Part shown: one piece after another, positions 20,174-29,645 of the stretch | Position numbering within the stretch: position 1 is the stretch's first letter | How the letters are laid out: every line of letters begins with the position of its first letter | Origin: Rhodanobacter denitrificans | GTDB lineage: Bacteria > Pseudomonadota > Gammaproteobacteria > Xanthomonadales > Rhodanobacteraceae | Reading direction: 5' to 3' | DNA: 64,000 nt | Assembly (NCBI RefSeq): GCF_000230695.2 | Contig: NC_020541.1 | Coordinates: forward strand, 1,984,001-2,048,000 | Made by a program: the position numbers and the translations under genes | The notes under the pieces: generated by a model | Seen by the model: only the letters and a program-made list of their open reading frames with translations | What the model was told of the DNA's origin: nothing | Databases searched by the model: none

Positions 20174-20366
20174 TTATGGCGTGGGCTTGTGGCTCGCGCG
20201 TGCCCGCCCGTCCTGCCGCGCGCGCGCTGCGTCGTGCGGGATGACCGGTATCTGGCGCGCGCTCTGCCAGCCCCCCCCCAGGGCGAGAAACAGCCTGACC
20301 TGCGCCAGCGATACCTGCGCGTCGGCGGCCGCGGCGGCCGCCTCGGTGTTGGCCAGCGTGGTGCTG
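20174..20366 (-). pseudogene. C-terminal fragment of an RND efflux outer-membrane factor
   Basis: The frame reads TTLANTEAAAAAADAQVSLA then QVRLFLALGGGWQSA, the typical end of OprM/NodT-type outer membrane factors, followed by a short Arg/Ala tail. Everything upstream is missing: homology stops where the 29-bp repeat at 20367 begins. The gene was presumably cut by the transposon or arrived as a fragment. Sequence from 19956 to 20173 holds nothing recognisable. Confidence 0.65.
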
Positions 20367-20395
20367 CCTTGTTTTAGGTGCAAAAAGTAACGCTT
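20367..20395 (+). repeat. Left copy of 29-bp inverted repeat (probable transposon end)
   Basis: It begins CCTTGTTTTAGGTGCAAA and matches the reverse complement of 36967-36995 at 28 of 29 positions. Weaker similarity continues inward for ~30 bp (GCAAC-C-TTGATT in both). A related motif, TGCAAATAGTGACACTT, recurs at 20537-20553, so the precise end on this side is uncertain. Confidence 0.7.
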
Positions 20396-20596
20396 CGCGC
20401 CATTCGGCAACACATTGATTGTATTAATAAAAAGATCTTGCGAGTTTAGCAAATATCATTTCAATCAAAGAGTTGCTGTTACCCCTTTTTGAGACCCTAA
20501 TTCGGGCTGATCGGCGGTGGTCCGCGATGATTTTGCTGCAAATAGTGACACTTCGACCTTGCGGTGGGTCGGATTGACTCGGCGGGGCCGGCATCG

Positions 20597-21535
20597 TCAA
20601 CGGGAGGAACGCGTGCGAGGCCTGGCCGATTTTGCGGCCTTCTTGGCCGCTCCTGGGCGCTTAACCTTCGTGGCCTGACCTTGGGCCCGAAGGATCGCGG
20701 GCAGATCGCCCAACGTGGCCCATTGGCGCTCCAGCGTCTCGACACGCGCCCGGTACGCCGCCACGTCTTGCTGCGCCGTGGTCAAACTGGCGCGGACGGT
20801 GGTCAGTTCGTGCCGATGCTTCTCGCGCTCGGCAGCACGTTCCTTCTCCACAGCGGTCAGCCGGGTGCGCCATCCCTTGCTCTCCTGGCGGGCGCGATCC
20901 ACCTCGGCGTGGCCATGATCTTCCGCGGCGCGCAGTTGCTGGGCCAGCGATTCGCGTTCGGCGGCCGCGGTGGCTTCCTGGGCCTGCAGGCGCGCTGTGA
21001 CGCTGAGGTACTCCGCTTCCAGTCGCCCGTTACGCGCTTCCAGCGCTTCCCGCTGCTGGGTCAGATCCGCCAGTTGTGCGGCTTGCTGCTCGACGAGCCG
21101 TTGAATATCGGCCAAGCGTGCCGCCATGGCCGTTTCGGCCTGCTGCGCCTGCGCGAGCGCTTGCTGGAGTTGCGCGTGCGCCTGTTGAAGGGTCTCTCGT
21201 TCACGATCAAGCGCCACGCGATCGTCGGCGAGTTGTTGCCGCTCACGGGCAAGGTCGGCATGCACGGCCTCGCGCGCCTGCTGCCACGCCTGTGCCCACC
21301 ATTGTTCCGCCAGGGTGGCGATTCCGGCGGGGACGTCGGGGATCGATGCCATCGCCTGCTGTGCGGTCAATCGGGCGCCCAGCGCCTGCCACCACGAATC
21401 GAGTAGCCGGGTGACGGTGTTCGGCGAGCCGGTACCGAGGTGGGCGCGGATCCGCTCCACCGTGGGGCGCTCGCCGGCGGCCACGAGGGCGTCGGCGGCG
21501 GCGTGAACCTGCGCTTCGGTGATGCCTTTGGCCAT
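20597..21535 (-). CDS. tnpT: Cointegrate resolution protein T (TnpT), KfrA-type
   Basis: 312 aa. The N-terminal KfrA-like DNA-binding domain (AKGITEAQVHAAADAL, LGTGSPNTVTRLLDSWWQAL) is followed by a long Ala/Gln/Glu-rich coiled coil and a basic tail (KKAAKSARPRTRSSR). In Tn4651-type transposons TnpT binds next to the core site and stimulates TnpS-mediated resolution. It diverges from tnpS over a 109-bp region that holds a probable core site, which supports the assignment. Confidence 0.85.
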   Translation of the reverse strand: MAKGITEAQVHAAADALVAAGERPTVERIRAHLGTGSPNTVTRLLDSWWQALGARLTAQQAMASIPDVPAGIATLAEQWWAQAWQQAREAVHADLARERQQLADDRVALDRERETLQQAHAQLQQALAQAQQAETAMAARLADIQRLVEQQAAQLADLTQQREALEARNGRLEAEYLSVTARLQAQEATAAAERESLAQQLRAAEDHGHAEVDRARQESKGWRTRLTAVEKERAAEREKHRHELTTVRASLTTAQQDVAAYRARVETLERQWATLGDLPAILRAQGQATKVKRPGAAKKAAKSARPRTRSSR

Positions 21536-21577
21536 GGCGAAGCTTTCCTCTGTGCGGCGTGACCGGGTTTGGTGCTA

Positions 21578-21608
21578 TACAAGCGATAATAGATCGTTAT
21601 CGCAAGTA
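21578..21608. other. Probable TnpS/TnpT recombination core site
   Basis: Between the divergent tnpT and tnpS: GCGATAA, 7-bp spacer, TTATCGC (21583-21603), extended to 12-bp arms with two mismatches (TAC..GCGATAA). Arms plus a 6-8 bp spacer are the hallmark of tyrosine-recombinase core sites. Confidence 0.7.
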
Positions 21609-21644
21609 GGCCTTTCTAATCGTTACTTATCTTACATACTACAT

Positions 21645-22781
21645 ATGAAAAGAAACAGCGATTTGCGACTTCCCACCCTGCCTCCTATCGCTCCGCCGGA
21701 GCAATTGGCCACGGAAGCGGCGGCGGCCGTGCGCGACATCCTGGCCGAAGCGGCGTCGGCGAACACCGCGCGCAGTTATGCCAGCGCGCTGCGCTACTGC
21801 GCCGCCTGGTATCAGGGCCGCTACGGCCAGCCGTTTGCCCTGCCATTGCCCGAGGCGGTGGTGATCCAGTTCATCGTCGACCACCTGGCCCGTCGGAGCG
21901 AATCGGCGCTCACCTGGGAGCTGCCGCCCGCACTGGATGCCGCACTGGTCGAGGCCGGCCTCAAACAACGCCTGGGGCCGCTGAAGTTGAGTACGATCAG
22001 CCATCGGATCGCCGTGCTGTCCAAAGCGCACCAGTGGCGTCGCGTGGCCAACCCGTGCGAGCAGCCGGCCGTCCGTCACCTGCTGGCCCGCGCCCGCCGC
22101 GCCGCGGTCAAACGCGGCGACCGCCCCACCAAGAAGACCGCGATCACCCAGCCCGAGCTGGCCGCGCTGCTGGCCACCTGCGATGCCTCCCTGACCGGGG
22201 TGCGCGATCGCGCGCTGCTGCTGTTCGCGTTCGCCAGCGGCGGGCGCCGACGCAGTGAAGTGGCCGCCGCGGACCTGAGCGATCTGCGCCGGGTCGGCGA
22301 GCGCGCGTTCGTGTACCACCTGGGGCACAGTAAGACCCAACAGGCCGGACCGAGCGTCACCGCCACGCCCGACAAGCCCATCCTGGGTCCCGCGGCCGAC
22401 GCACTGGCCGCTTGGCTGGCGGCGGCTCAGCTCACGGACGGCCCGATCTTCCGTCGGCTGTGGCGGCACCGCATTGGTGGCGGCCTCTCACCCGCCTCGG
22501 TCGCAGCCATCGTGCAACGCCGCGCCGCGATGGCTGGGTTGGAGGGGGACTTCGGCGGGCACAGTCTGCGCTCGGGCTTTGTCACCGAAGGCGGCCGCCA
22601 AGGCATCGCGCTGCCGGCGTTGATGGCCATGACCGAGCACCGCGCGGTGGGCAGCGTAATCGGGTACTTCCAGGCCGGTGGCGTGACCGACAATCCCGCG
22701 GCGCGCCTGCTCGACGATGGCATCCTGCATGCGTCGCACGCATCGTCCCCCTCATCGGTTTCGGGCGACGATGCGTCATGA
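21645..22781 (+). CDS. tnpS: Tyrosine recombinase TnpS (cointegrate resolution)
   Basis: 378 aa. A SAM-like N-terminal domain (SANTARSYASALRYCAAWY) precedes the phage-integrase-type catalytic domain. Visible catalytic elements are Arg in FASGGRRRSEV, His-x-x-Arg in GGHSLRSGF and the Tyr nucleophile in VIGYFQAGG. It resolves the cointegrates formed by the Tn3-type transposase. ATG 21645 is followed by a good N-terminus; upstream frames run into the core site. Confidence 0.88.
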   Translation: MKRNSDLRLPTLPPIAPPEQLATEAAAAVRDILAEAASANTARSYASALRYCAAWYQGRYGQPFALPLPEAVVIQFIVDHLARRSESALTWELPPALDAALVEAGLKQRLGPLKLSTISHRIAVLSKAHQWRRVANPCEQPAVRHLLARARRAAVKRGDRPTKKTAITQPELAALLATCDASLTGVRDRALLLFAFASGGRRRSEVAAADLSDLRRVGERAFVYHLGHSKTQQAGPSVTATPDKPILGPAADALAAWLAAAQLTDGPIFRRLWRHRIGGGLSPASVAAIVQRRAAMAGLEGDFGGHSLRSGFVTEGGRQGIALPALMAMTEHRAVGSVIGYFQAGGVTDNPAARLLDDGILHASHASSPSSVSGDDAS

Positions 22782-22853
22782 CCGCCGGCGCGTGCTCCAC
22801 GCGGGCTATCCGCGCACAAACATCACCCCGCCTGGCGCATCCGATGACCCGAT

Positions 22854-23894
22854 TCAAAAGATGGCCATGCGGGTGCGTAAAAATTCCTCATCCGACACGG
22901 ACAATTCCGCCAGGTTTTTCAGTGCGGGCAAACGACGCACGTCATCCATGGCCATCGGAAAATCCAGACGCGGGTTGATGCGGTGGTAGGCGGTACCCAG
23001 CAGGCCCGCCGCCAACAGATTGGTGTACTGCGACTGGCTTTCGTCGATGACGTTGTGGAAGTGCGCACCCCAGGCCAGCAAACCGCCGTTACGCAAGCGT
23101 TCTGGGGTATAGGGCATGGCACATTGCTCACCGGTGCCTATCGACAATACGGCCAGTTGTGCCAGGCACGTGGCACCAAGGTCGTGAGGCGGCGCGATAC
23201 CGCGCCGACTCGGGCGGCTGAACTGGAACGCCTCCACCACACCGAGTAGCGCGGGGTTGTTGGCGTAGAGCCCACCATCGACGAGATCGCTCAGGCGTTC
23301 CGTCGCGTGGGCGGCGAAGAAGGTTGGCGCCGCCGAGGTGGCTAATGCCAGATCGGCGAGACGATCTTCGCCACGCCATGGGCCTGGCTTCGCGTAATCG
23401 CTGCGGAAGAGATGGGGTCGTGCATTGGTCAGCGAGGCCGCGGTGACGCAGACATCCGTCTGCACCGCGCCTAAGGTGAGGTCGCCGAAGAACGCATGCA
23501 TCGCCTCGCGTAAGGCGTCGCTGCGGTAACGGGGGCGGAAATTTCTCATCCACCCGAAGCGCCGCATCGTTGAACCGAAGATGCGCGGCACGTGTCTTTC
23601 ATACAGGGCGGATATCTCGCTCACCGGTCGGCCCAGTGCCAGCGCCAGTGCGATGATCCCGCCCGTCGACGTACCACAGATGAGGTCGAAACGCGCCCCC
23701 AGCGGCAGCGCGTTATCAGTCAGCGTATTCAAATACGCTTCGACGCATTCGAGAATCTTGAGTGTCAAATAACCGCGGGCGCCGCCCCCATCCAGGGTGA
23801 GCACCGAAAACAACCGGGCGGTACCGGCACGAGGCGATGGGGGTTGCGCTAAATGCATGGCAGAGGGTGTGCTGGCTTGGACTCTTCGATGCAT
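22854..23894 (-). CDS. Patatin-like phospholipase (CapV-like)
   Basis: 346 aa with the chosen ATG; alternatives are 23858 and GTG 23966. All patatin elements are present: oxyanion hole DGGGARGYL (near residue 35), nucleophile elbow GTSTGG (Ser76) and the Asp of the dyad in DGGLYANNP. It should hydrolyse membrane lipids. Size and layout resemble CapV, the cyclic-nucleotide-activated phospholipase of CBASS defence, but no nucleotidyltransferase, ubiquitin-like or other CBASS gene is adjacent. It follows the FAD reductase on the same strand after 126 bp, so its link to the mer operon is uncertain. No signal peptide was seen. Confidence 0.85.
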   Translation of the reverse strand: MHRRVQASTPSAMHLAQPPSPRAGTARLFSVLTLDGGGARGYLTLKILECVEAYLNTLTDNALPLGARFDLICGTSTGGIIALALALGRPVSEISALYERHVPRIFGSTMRRFGWMRNFRPRYRSDALREAMHAFFGDLTLGAVQTDVCVTAASLTNARPHLFRSDYAKPGPWRGEDRLADLALATSAAPTFFAAHATERLSDLVDGGLYANNPALLGVVEAFQFSRPSRRGIAPPHDLGATCLAQLAVLSIGTGEQCAMPYTPERLRNGGLLAWGAHFHNVIDESQSQYTNLLAAGLLGTAYHRINPRLDFPMAMDDVRRLPALKNLAELSVSDEEFLRTRMAIF

Positions 23895-24020
23895 GAGAGG
23901 AAACGCGAAGGCTGCCCTTGTCTTGACGAGTTCGTTATGCGCCTCGCGTGGGTTGAGGTGCTGCACTAGGTCACGTCAGGAAAGCTACACGCCGTGCGGA
24001 CTTTTTGCTTGGCGCGCCTG

Positions 24021-25376
24021 CTACACCATCGAACTGATGTCCGAGGCATAGCTGGGATAGGCAAAGATGATGCCCTTGAGCTTGTTCGCCGTCAGTCCAG
24101 CGCCCATGGCCATGGCGAGCAGATTGATCTGTTCCTCGGCGCCGGGGCCGATCAGATGCGCGCCCAGGATGTTCCCGCTGCCTTTCTCGACCAACACCTT
24201 GTAGGCGCTGTGTCGCGCGCCCACGCGCAGGGAGGAATACCACTGCGCGGTTATCTCGAAATGCGCGTCAAAGTCCAGCCCCTGCTCGCGTGCCGCGTCT
24301 TCGGACAGCCCGACGGACGCCACGGGCGGAAGCGTGAAGACGACGCTGGGGATCGGCGGGTAGTGGATCGCGCGCTCGTCTTTTCCGGCGAGCAGGTTCT
24401 TGCCCGCGATCCGGCCCTCGTTGGCCGAGACCGGGGTGAGATTGGGGCCGCTGTCCGCGCAGTCGCCGGCCGCGAAGATCGCCGGGTTGGTCGTGCGCAT
24501 GAAGGGACTGACTTGGATGCCCTTACGGCCGTAGGCCACGCCCGCGGCGTCCAGGTTGAGATGCTCGATGTTGGGCACGCGCCCGGTGGCATGCACCACC
24601 CTGTCGCAGGCAATGGTCTGGGTGCCTTGCGGCGTTTCATAGGTCACGATGAACCCGGCGCCGTCCTGCTCGATCGTCAACACCCTGGCCTCGGTCCGCA
24701 GGTCGATGCCCAGATCGGCGGTCGCTTCGGAAAGCATGCCGACCATGTCGGGGTCGAAATTGCCCAACGGGCGCTTCATCATTTCTAGTACCGTGACGTC
24801 CCTTGAGCCGGCGCGTTTGCAGATGTGGGCAAATTCCATCGCGATGAATCCGCCGCCGACGAAGACGACCCTGTCCGGCCGCTCCGGCAATTCGAGGAAG
24901 TCGGTGCTGGTGATCAGCAGGTTTTCGCCCGGGATATTCAAGGTCATCGGCCGGGCGCCGGTGGCAAGGTGAAAATGCCGAGCGGTCAGGAGTTCGCCAT
25001 TCACTTCAATCGTGTTTGGTCCGGTGAAGCGGGCCTGGCCATGCAGGGGAACGACACCGGCCCGCTGCATCCCGGCTTCGATCCGACCTGACATGAGGTC
25101 GGTAAAGCTGCGCTTGAAAGCGATCATGTCGGGCCAATCGACAGCGGTTTGCGCCCGAAGCCCCTTGCCTTTCAAGTTGCGCGCCCAGTCGACGCCCTCG
25201 GTCACGGCGATCAGCATTTTTTTGGGGTCACACCCGCGTAAGGCGCACGTACCGCCATAAGGCAAGCTATCGACCACGGCGACCTTCCAGCCTGCCGCCG
25301 CAGCCATGCGGGCGACGCCCGTACCGCCGGTACCGGCCCCGATCACGATCAGGTCGAAACTCTCATTTGGGTTCAT
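24021..25376 (-). CDS. FAD-dependent disulfide oxidoreductase, MerA-like without HMA domain
   Basis: 451 aa. An N-terminal FAD site (IVIGAGTGGTGVARMAA), the redox-active disulfide GGTCALRGC (Cys44, Cys49), an NAD(P)-binding motif (VFVGGGFIAMEFA) and the second FAD motif (IFAAGDCADSG) place it in the class I glutathione/mercuric/lipoamide reductase family. The usual C-terminal HPTxxE of glutathione reductase is absent, and so is the C-terminal Cys pair of MerA. It ends AYPSYASDISSMV. It starts 11 bp after the globin gene, so it is probably part of the extended mer operon; reduction of a thiol or an NO-related substrate is possible but unproven. Confidence 0.85.
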   Translation of the reverse strand: MNPNESFDLIVIGAGTGGTGVARMAAAAGWKVAVVDSLPYGGTCALRGCDPKKMLIAVTEGVDWARNLKGKGLRAQTAVDWPDMIAFKRSFTDLMSGRIEAGMQRAGVVPLHGQARFTGPNTIEVNGELLTARHFHLATGARPMTLNIPGENLLITSTDFLELPERPDRVVFVGGGFIAMEFAHICKRAGSRDVTVLEMMKRPLGNFDPDMVGMLSEATADLGIDLRTEARVLTIEQDGAGFIVTYETPQGTQTIACDRVVHATGRVPNIEHLNLDAAGVAYGRKGIQVSPFMRTTNPAIFAAGDCADSGPNLTPVSANEGRIAGKNLLAGKDERAIHYPPIPSVVFTLPPVASVGLSEDAAREQGLDFDAHFEITAQWYSSLRVGARHSAYKVLVEKGSGNILGAHLIGPGAEEQINLLAMAMGAGLTANKLKGIIFAYPSYASDISSMV

Positions 25377-25387
25377 GCCATGCTCCT

Positions 25388-25765
25388 TTACTTCCGACGG
25401 ACGTCGAGCAGCGCTTCGAGGTTGACAGCGATCGTGGACGCAAGGCGCTTGGCCTGGATGGCGGCGTGCCCGCGGAATTGCTCGTCCACGGTTGCCACAA
25501 ATAACGCCAACCACCGCTGAAAGTGGTGGTGGTGCAAGGAATGTCGCGTGTGCAGCGCCATGTGCTGGGCAATCATGTTGCGTCGATAGCCCTCATGGTC
25601 ACCGAGCAGCATCTTGCGCCAATACGCGCGAATCTTTGGTATATGTTGCTGCAGGTCAACGTCTTTGAAGATCGGTCCAAGCGCGGCATCAACCCTCACC
25701 TTGGCGTAAAAGGCGTCCACGAAGTCGGCAATGGCCTCCGGTGAGTTCAGTTCACGCGAATCCAT
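25388..25765 (-). CDS. Group III truncated hemoglobin
   Basis: 125 aa from the ATG at 25765; a TTG at 25831 would add 22 residues. A globin fold of the group III type is seen in AIADFVDAFYAKVRVDAALG, YWRKMLLGDHEGYRRNM and the proximal-His region HSLHHHHFQRWLALFVATVD. These heme proteins bind O2 or NO and are linked with nitrosative-stress protection or respiration. It lies between merE and the second FAD reductase on the same strand. The pairing of globin and flavin reductase within 11 bp suggests an electron donor/globin couple, which is an inference. Confidence 0.85.
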   Translation of the reverse strand: MDSRELNSPEAIADFVDAFYAKVRVDAALGPIFKDVDLQQHIPKIRAYWRKMLLGDHEGYRRNMIAQHMALHTRHSLHHHHFQRWLALFVATVDEQFRGHAAIQAKRLASTIAVNLEALLDVRRK

Positions 25766-25852
25766 GGCGATCGTTTTCACCTGGCGCTCAAGGGCATGCG
25801 GATGCGTCCGATCGGCCCTCGACGAATTCAAGCCGGCCGTGCATCAAACCGC

Positions 25853-26071
25853 TCATACGCGTCCTCCAAACGCACGTATCGCCCGCCACACGGATAGCCC
25901 GAACAAGCTGATCAACCCCAGTGCCGCGATGACCCAGTGCGCACTGAAAAAGGCGCCGGCCGTCGTACCCGCCAAGAGCGCGGCCAGGATCGGGAGGTGA
26001 CACGGGCACGTCAGCACAGCCAGCCCGGCCCACAGGTAACCCGTGATGGATTTGCGCTCGTGACCGTTCAT
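25853..26071 (-). CDS. merE: Mercury transport protein MerE
   Basis: 72 aa, two predicted membrane helices. The Cys pair in LTCPCHLPILAALLAGT and the opening GYLWAGLAVL match MerE. It is a broad mercury transporter reported to carry inorganic and methyl mercury inward. Its start overlaps the end of merD by 4 bp, the usual merD-merE order. Confidence 0.92.
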   Translation of the reverse strand: MNGHERKSITGYLWAGLAVLTCPCHLPILAALLAGTTAGAFFSAHWVIAALGLISLFGLSVWRAIRAFGGRV

Positions 26072-26433
26072 CGCCGTGCCTCTTCGTGTCGACCAACCTC
26101 TGCCCGCAGCGCGCTCAATTGCGCCTCCAACCCCACCAATGCCTGCCGCCGCTCATCGACGATTCCGCCTACCTCTGCCAGGCACATCACCGTCTTATCG
26201 GCATTCGATGCATCCAGCGACCGGCACAGTCGCGTCACGACGTCCAGGCCGACCCCTGCCTCGACCGCGGACCGCACGAAACAAAGCCGGTGCAGGGCGT
26301 TCGCGTCGAACACGCCATAACCTCCATCGGTGCGCGCGGCCGGATGCAGCAGCCCGCGCACCAGGTAGTCACGCACGATATGCACGCTCACGCCGGCGTC
26401 TTTAGCCAGCTGTGACACGGTGTAGGCGTTCAT
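26068..26433 (-). CDS. merD: Mercury resistance co-regulator MerD
   Basis: 121 aa, MerR-type HTH (NAYTVSQLAKDAGVSVHIV, RDYLVRGLLHPAART) with a shortened C-terminus lacking the MerR metal-binding Cys set. MerD antagonises MerR at the operator so that expression falls once mercury is gone. It lies between merA (16-bp gap) and merE (4-bp overlap). Confidence 0.92.
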   Translation of the reverse strand: MNAYTVSQLAKDAGVSVHIVRDYLVRGLLHPAARTDGGYGVFDANALHRLCFVRSAVEAGVGLDVVTRLCRSLDASNADKTVMCLAEVGGIVDERRQALVGLEAQLSALRAEVGRHEEARR

Positions 26434-26449
26434 CGAACACCCCGTCTCC

Positions 26450-28279
<1,830 letters not shown>

Positions 28280-28381
28280 TTAGCAGCAATAGGGCACCAC
28301 GACGATCAACAAAAGCACGATGCCGATGACGATCGCGGCCGTGATGAGGTCGGTTTTCTTGGCACTCAGCCATGCTTTCAT
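28280..28381 (-). CDS. 33-aa membrane peptide ending in Cys-Cys, between merC and merA
   Basis: A tiny frame with GGAG 9 nt upstream of its ATG. A basic N-terminus (MKAWLSAKKTDLI) leads into one strong membrane helix (AAIVIGIVLLLIVVV) and ends PYCC. An overlapping start (28390) adds three residues. It is on the mer strand, between merC (91-bp gap) and merA (105-bp gap). I do not recognise it. It is not MerF, which is ~80 aa with two helices. A terminal vicinal Cys pair next to the membrane would suit mercury relay, but this is inference. Confidence 0.5.
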   Translation of the reverse strand: MKAWLSAKKTDLITAAIVIGIVLLLIVVVPYCC

Positions 28382-28472
28382 GGGTGTCATCTCCGATAGG
28401 GTGATCCAACGAACGCCGGTACTCCACGGGGTTTGATCCCACATCTCCACCCGCGGAAGGTGGGGTGAGTGT

Positions 28473-28880
28473 TCAACAGCAGGCGTCGTCTCGCTTCGCA
28501 CCGCGGTGCCCCTTTCCCGGCGGCGATACCAGATCCCAGATGGATACCGCGACCATCAAGACCAGCCCGGGATAGAGCAGCCACGCCGCCATGCGCAAGG
28601 CCCCGATCAGCACCAAGACCGGTCCGATCACGCCAAGGGCCATGCGTAACCACTGCCGATGACGGAAGCCGGCGATCCCGTTGGCAAGCAAGGCGACCAT
28701 CGCAAACAGTGGCAGCAAGTAATGGATGAATACGCCCTCGTACTGGCTCAGAAAGCCCAATCCGATCGCGGCGCCCAGGCTGGCGAGTGCAGGAAAGCAA
28801 GCAGCGCATCCCATCGCTGTGACGATGGCCCCGATTACGCCCGCTTTGTCGGCGGTGCGTGTGAGTGGAGTGAGAGACAT
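28473..28880 (-). CDS. merC: Mercury transport protein MerC
   Basis: 135 aa, four predicted membrane helices. The Hg-binding pair is in MGCAACFPALASLGAAIG (Cys25/Cys28) and the conserved IGLGFLSQYEG follows. A second Cys pair ends the protein (DDACC). It carries Hg(II) across the inner membrane to MerA. The start (MSLTPLTRTADKAG) matches MerC; longer frames do not. It follows merP by 19 bp. Confidence 0.94.
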   Translation of the reverse strand: MSLTPLTRTADKAGVIGAIVTAMGCAACFPALASLGAAIGLGFLSQYEGVFIHYLLPLFAMVALLANGIAGFRHRQWLRMALGVIGPVLVLIGALRMAAWLLYPGLVLMVAVSIWDLVSPPGKGHRGAKRDDACC

Positions 28881-28899
28881 GGGAATGACCTCGGGCGCT

Positions 28900-29178
28900 T
28901 CAATTCTTAACGGTGGAGGGGTAGCCCGCATCCGTCGTGGCGCTGACGAGTGCCCGGGTGCTGGTCTTGGCATCATCGAAGGTCACAACGGCTTCCTTCT
29001 TGTCGAACAGGATCTCGGTCTTTTCGACACCGGGAACCTGGGACAGCGCTTTCTTGACGGTGATGGGACATGCGGCACACGTCATACCGGACACCGACAG
29101 GGTGGCGGTCTTCGTAGCCGCCCAGGCAGGCGCGGAAATGGCGGTGGCAAGGACGATGAGAGCGGCAAGTTTCTTCAT
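28900..29178 (-). CDS. merP: Periplasmic mercury-binding protein MerP
   Basis: 92 aa. A signal peptide ends at APAWA, followed by a single HMA domain with GMTCAACP (Cys34/Cys37). MerP binds Hg(II) in the periplasm and hands it to MerT. It follows merT by 19 bp. Confidence 0.97.
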   Translation of the reverse strand: MKKLAALIVLATAISAPAWAATKTATLSVSGMTCAACPITVKKALSQVPGVEKTEILFDKKEAVVTFDDAKTSTRALVSATTDAGYPSTVKN

Positions 29179-29197
29179 GGGTGGATCCTCCGACGGG

Positions 29198-29560
29198 TCA
29201 GTAAAACAGCGTGGCGAGATAGGGAAAGGTCAGCGCCACGAGCACCAGGGCTGCGACGATCCAGAACAAGACTTTGTAGGTGGTCCTGACCTGCGGCACA
29301 GCGCAGACGTCACCAGGCGCGCACGCCGTAGCAGGCCGGTAGATGCGTCGCCAGGCGAAGACCATCGCGATCAGCGCTGCACCGATAAAGTACGGGCGGT
29401 ACGGCTCAAGCACAGTCAGGTTGCCGATCCAGGCGCCACTGAACCCAAGGGCGACCAAGACCAGGGGACCAAGGCAACAGGTCGACGCCAGTAGTGCGGT
29501 GATACCCCCGGCCAGAAGAGCGCCGGAACCTGTTTTCTTGACGACTTGGGTATTTTTCAT
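29198..29560 (-). CDS. merT: Mercuric transport protein MerT
   Basis: 120 aa, three predicted membrane helices. Vicinal Cys28/Cys29 lie in the first helix (LLASTCCLGPLVLVALG) and a cytoplasmic pair at Cys80/Cys86 (ACAPGDVCAV). It takes Hg(II) from MerP and moves it inward. It is the first gene of the core mer operon, 37 bp from the promoter's -10. The divergent merR expected here is missing; it lies 3 kb away. Confidence 0.97.
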   Translation of the reverse strand: MKNTQVVKKTGSGALLAGGITALLASTCCLGPLVLVALGFSGAWIGNLTVLEPYRPYFIGAALIAMVFAWRRIYRPATACAPGDVCAVPQVRTTYKVLFWIVAALVLVALTFPYLATLFY

Positions 29561-29596
29561 GGAGGGCTCTGCGTGGATGGGGGCGACTATGGGAGC

Positions 29597-29627
29597 ACTC
29601 TATTCGCGTACTTAGGTACAGAGTCAA
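29597..29627 (-). promoter_or_regulatory. MerR-type promoter/operator of merT
   Basis: Minus strand: -35 TTGACT (29627-29622), 19-bp spacer containing GTACCTAAGTAC, -10 TAGAGT (29602-29597). The over-long 19-bp spacer and central dyad are the signature of promoters that MerR-Hg untwists. It starts only 19 bp after the bufC stop. Confidence 0.85.
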
Positions 29628-29645
29628 GCGCAAGAATTTTTAGCG

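Noticed and set aside
22854..23894. Complete CBASS defence operon
   Set aside because: Only a patatin is present; neighbours are tnpS and a flavin reductase, with no CD-NTase.
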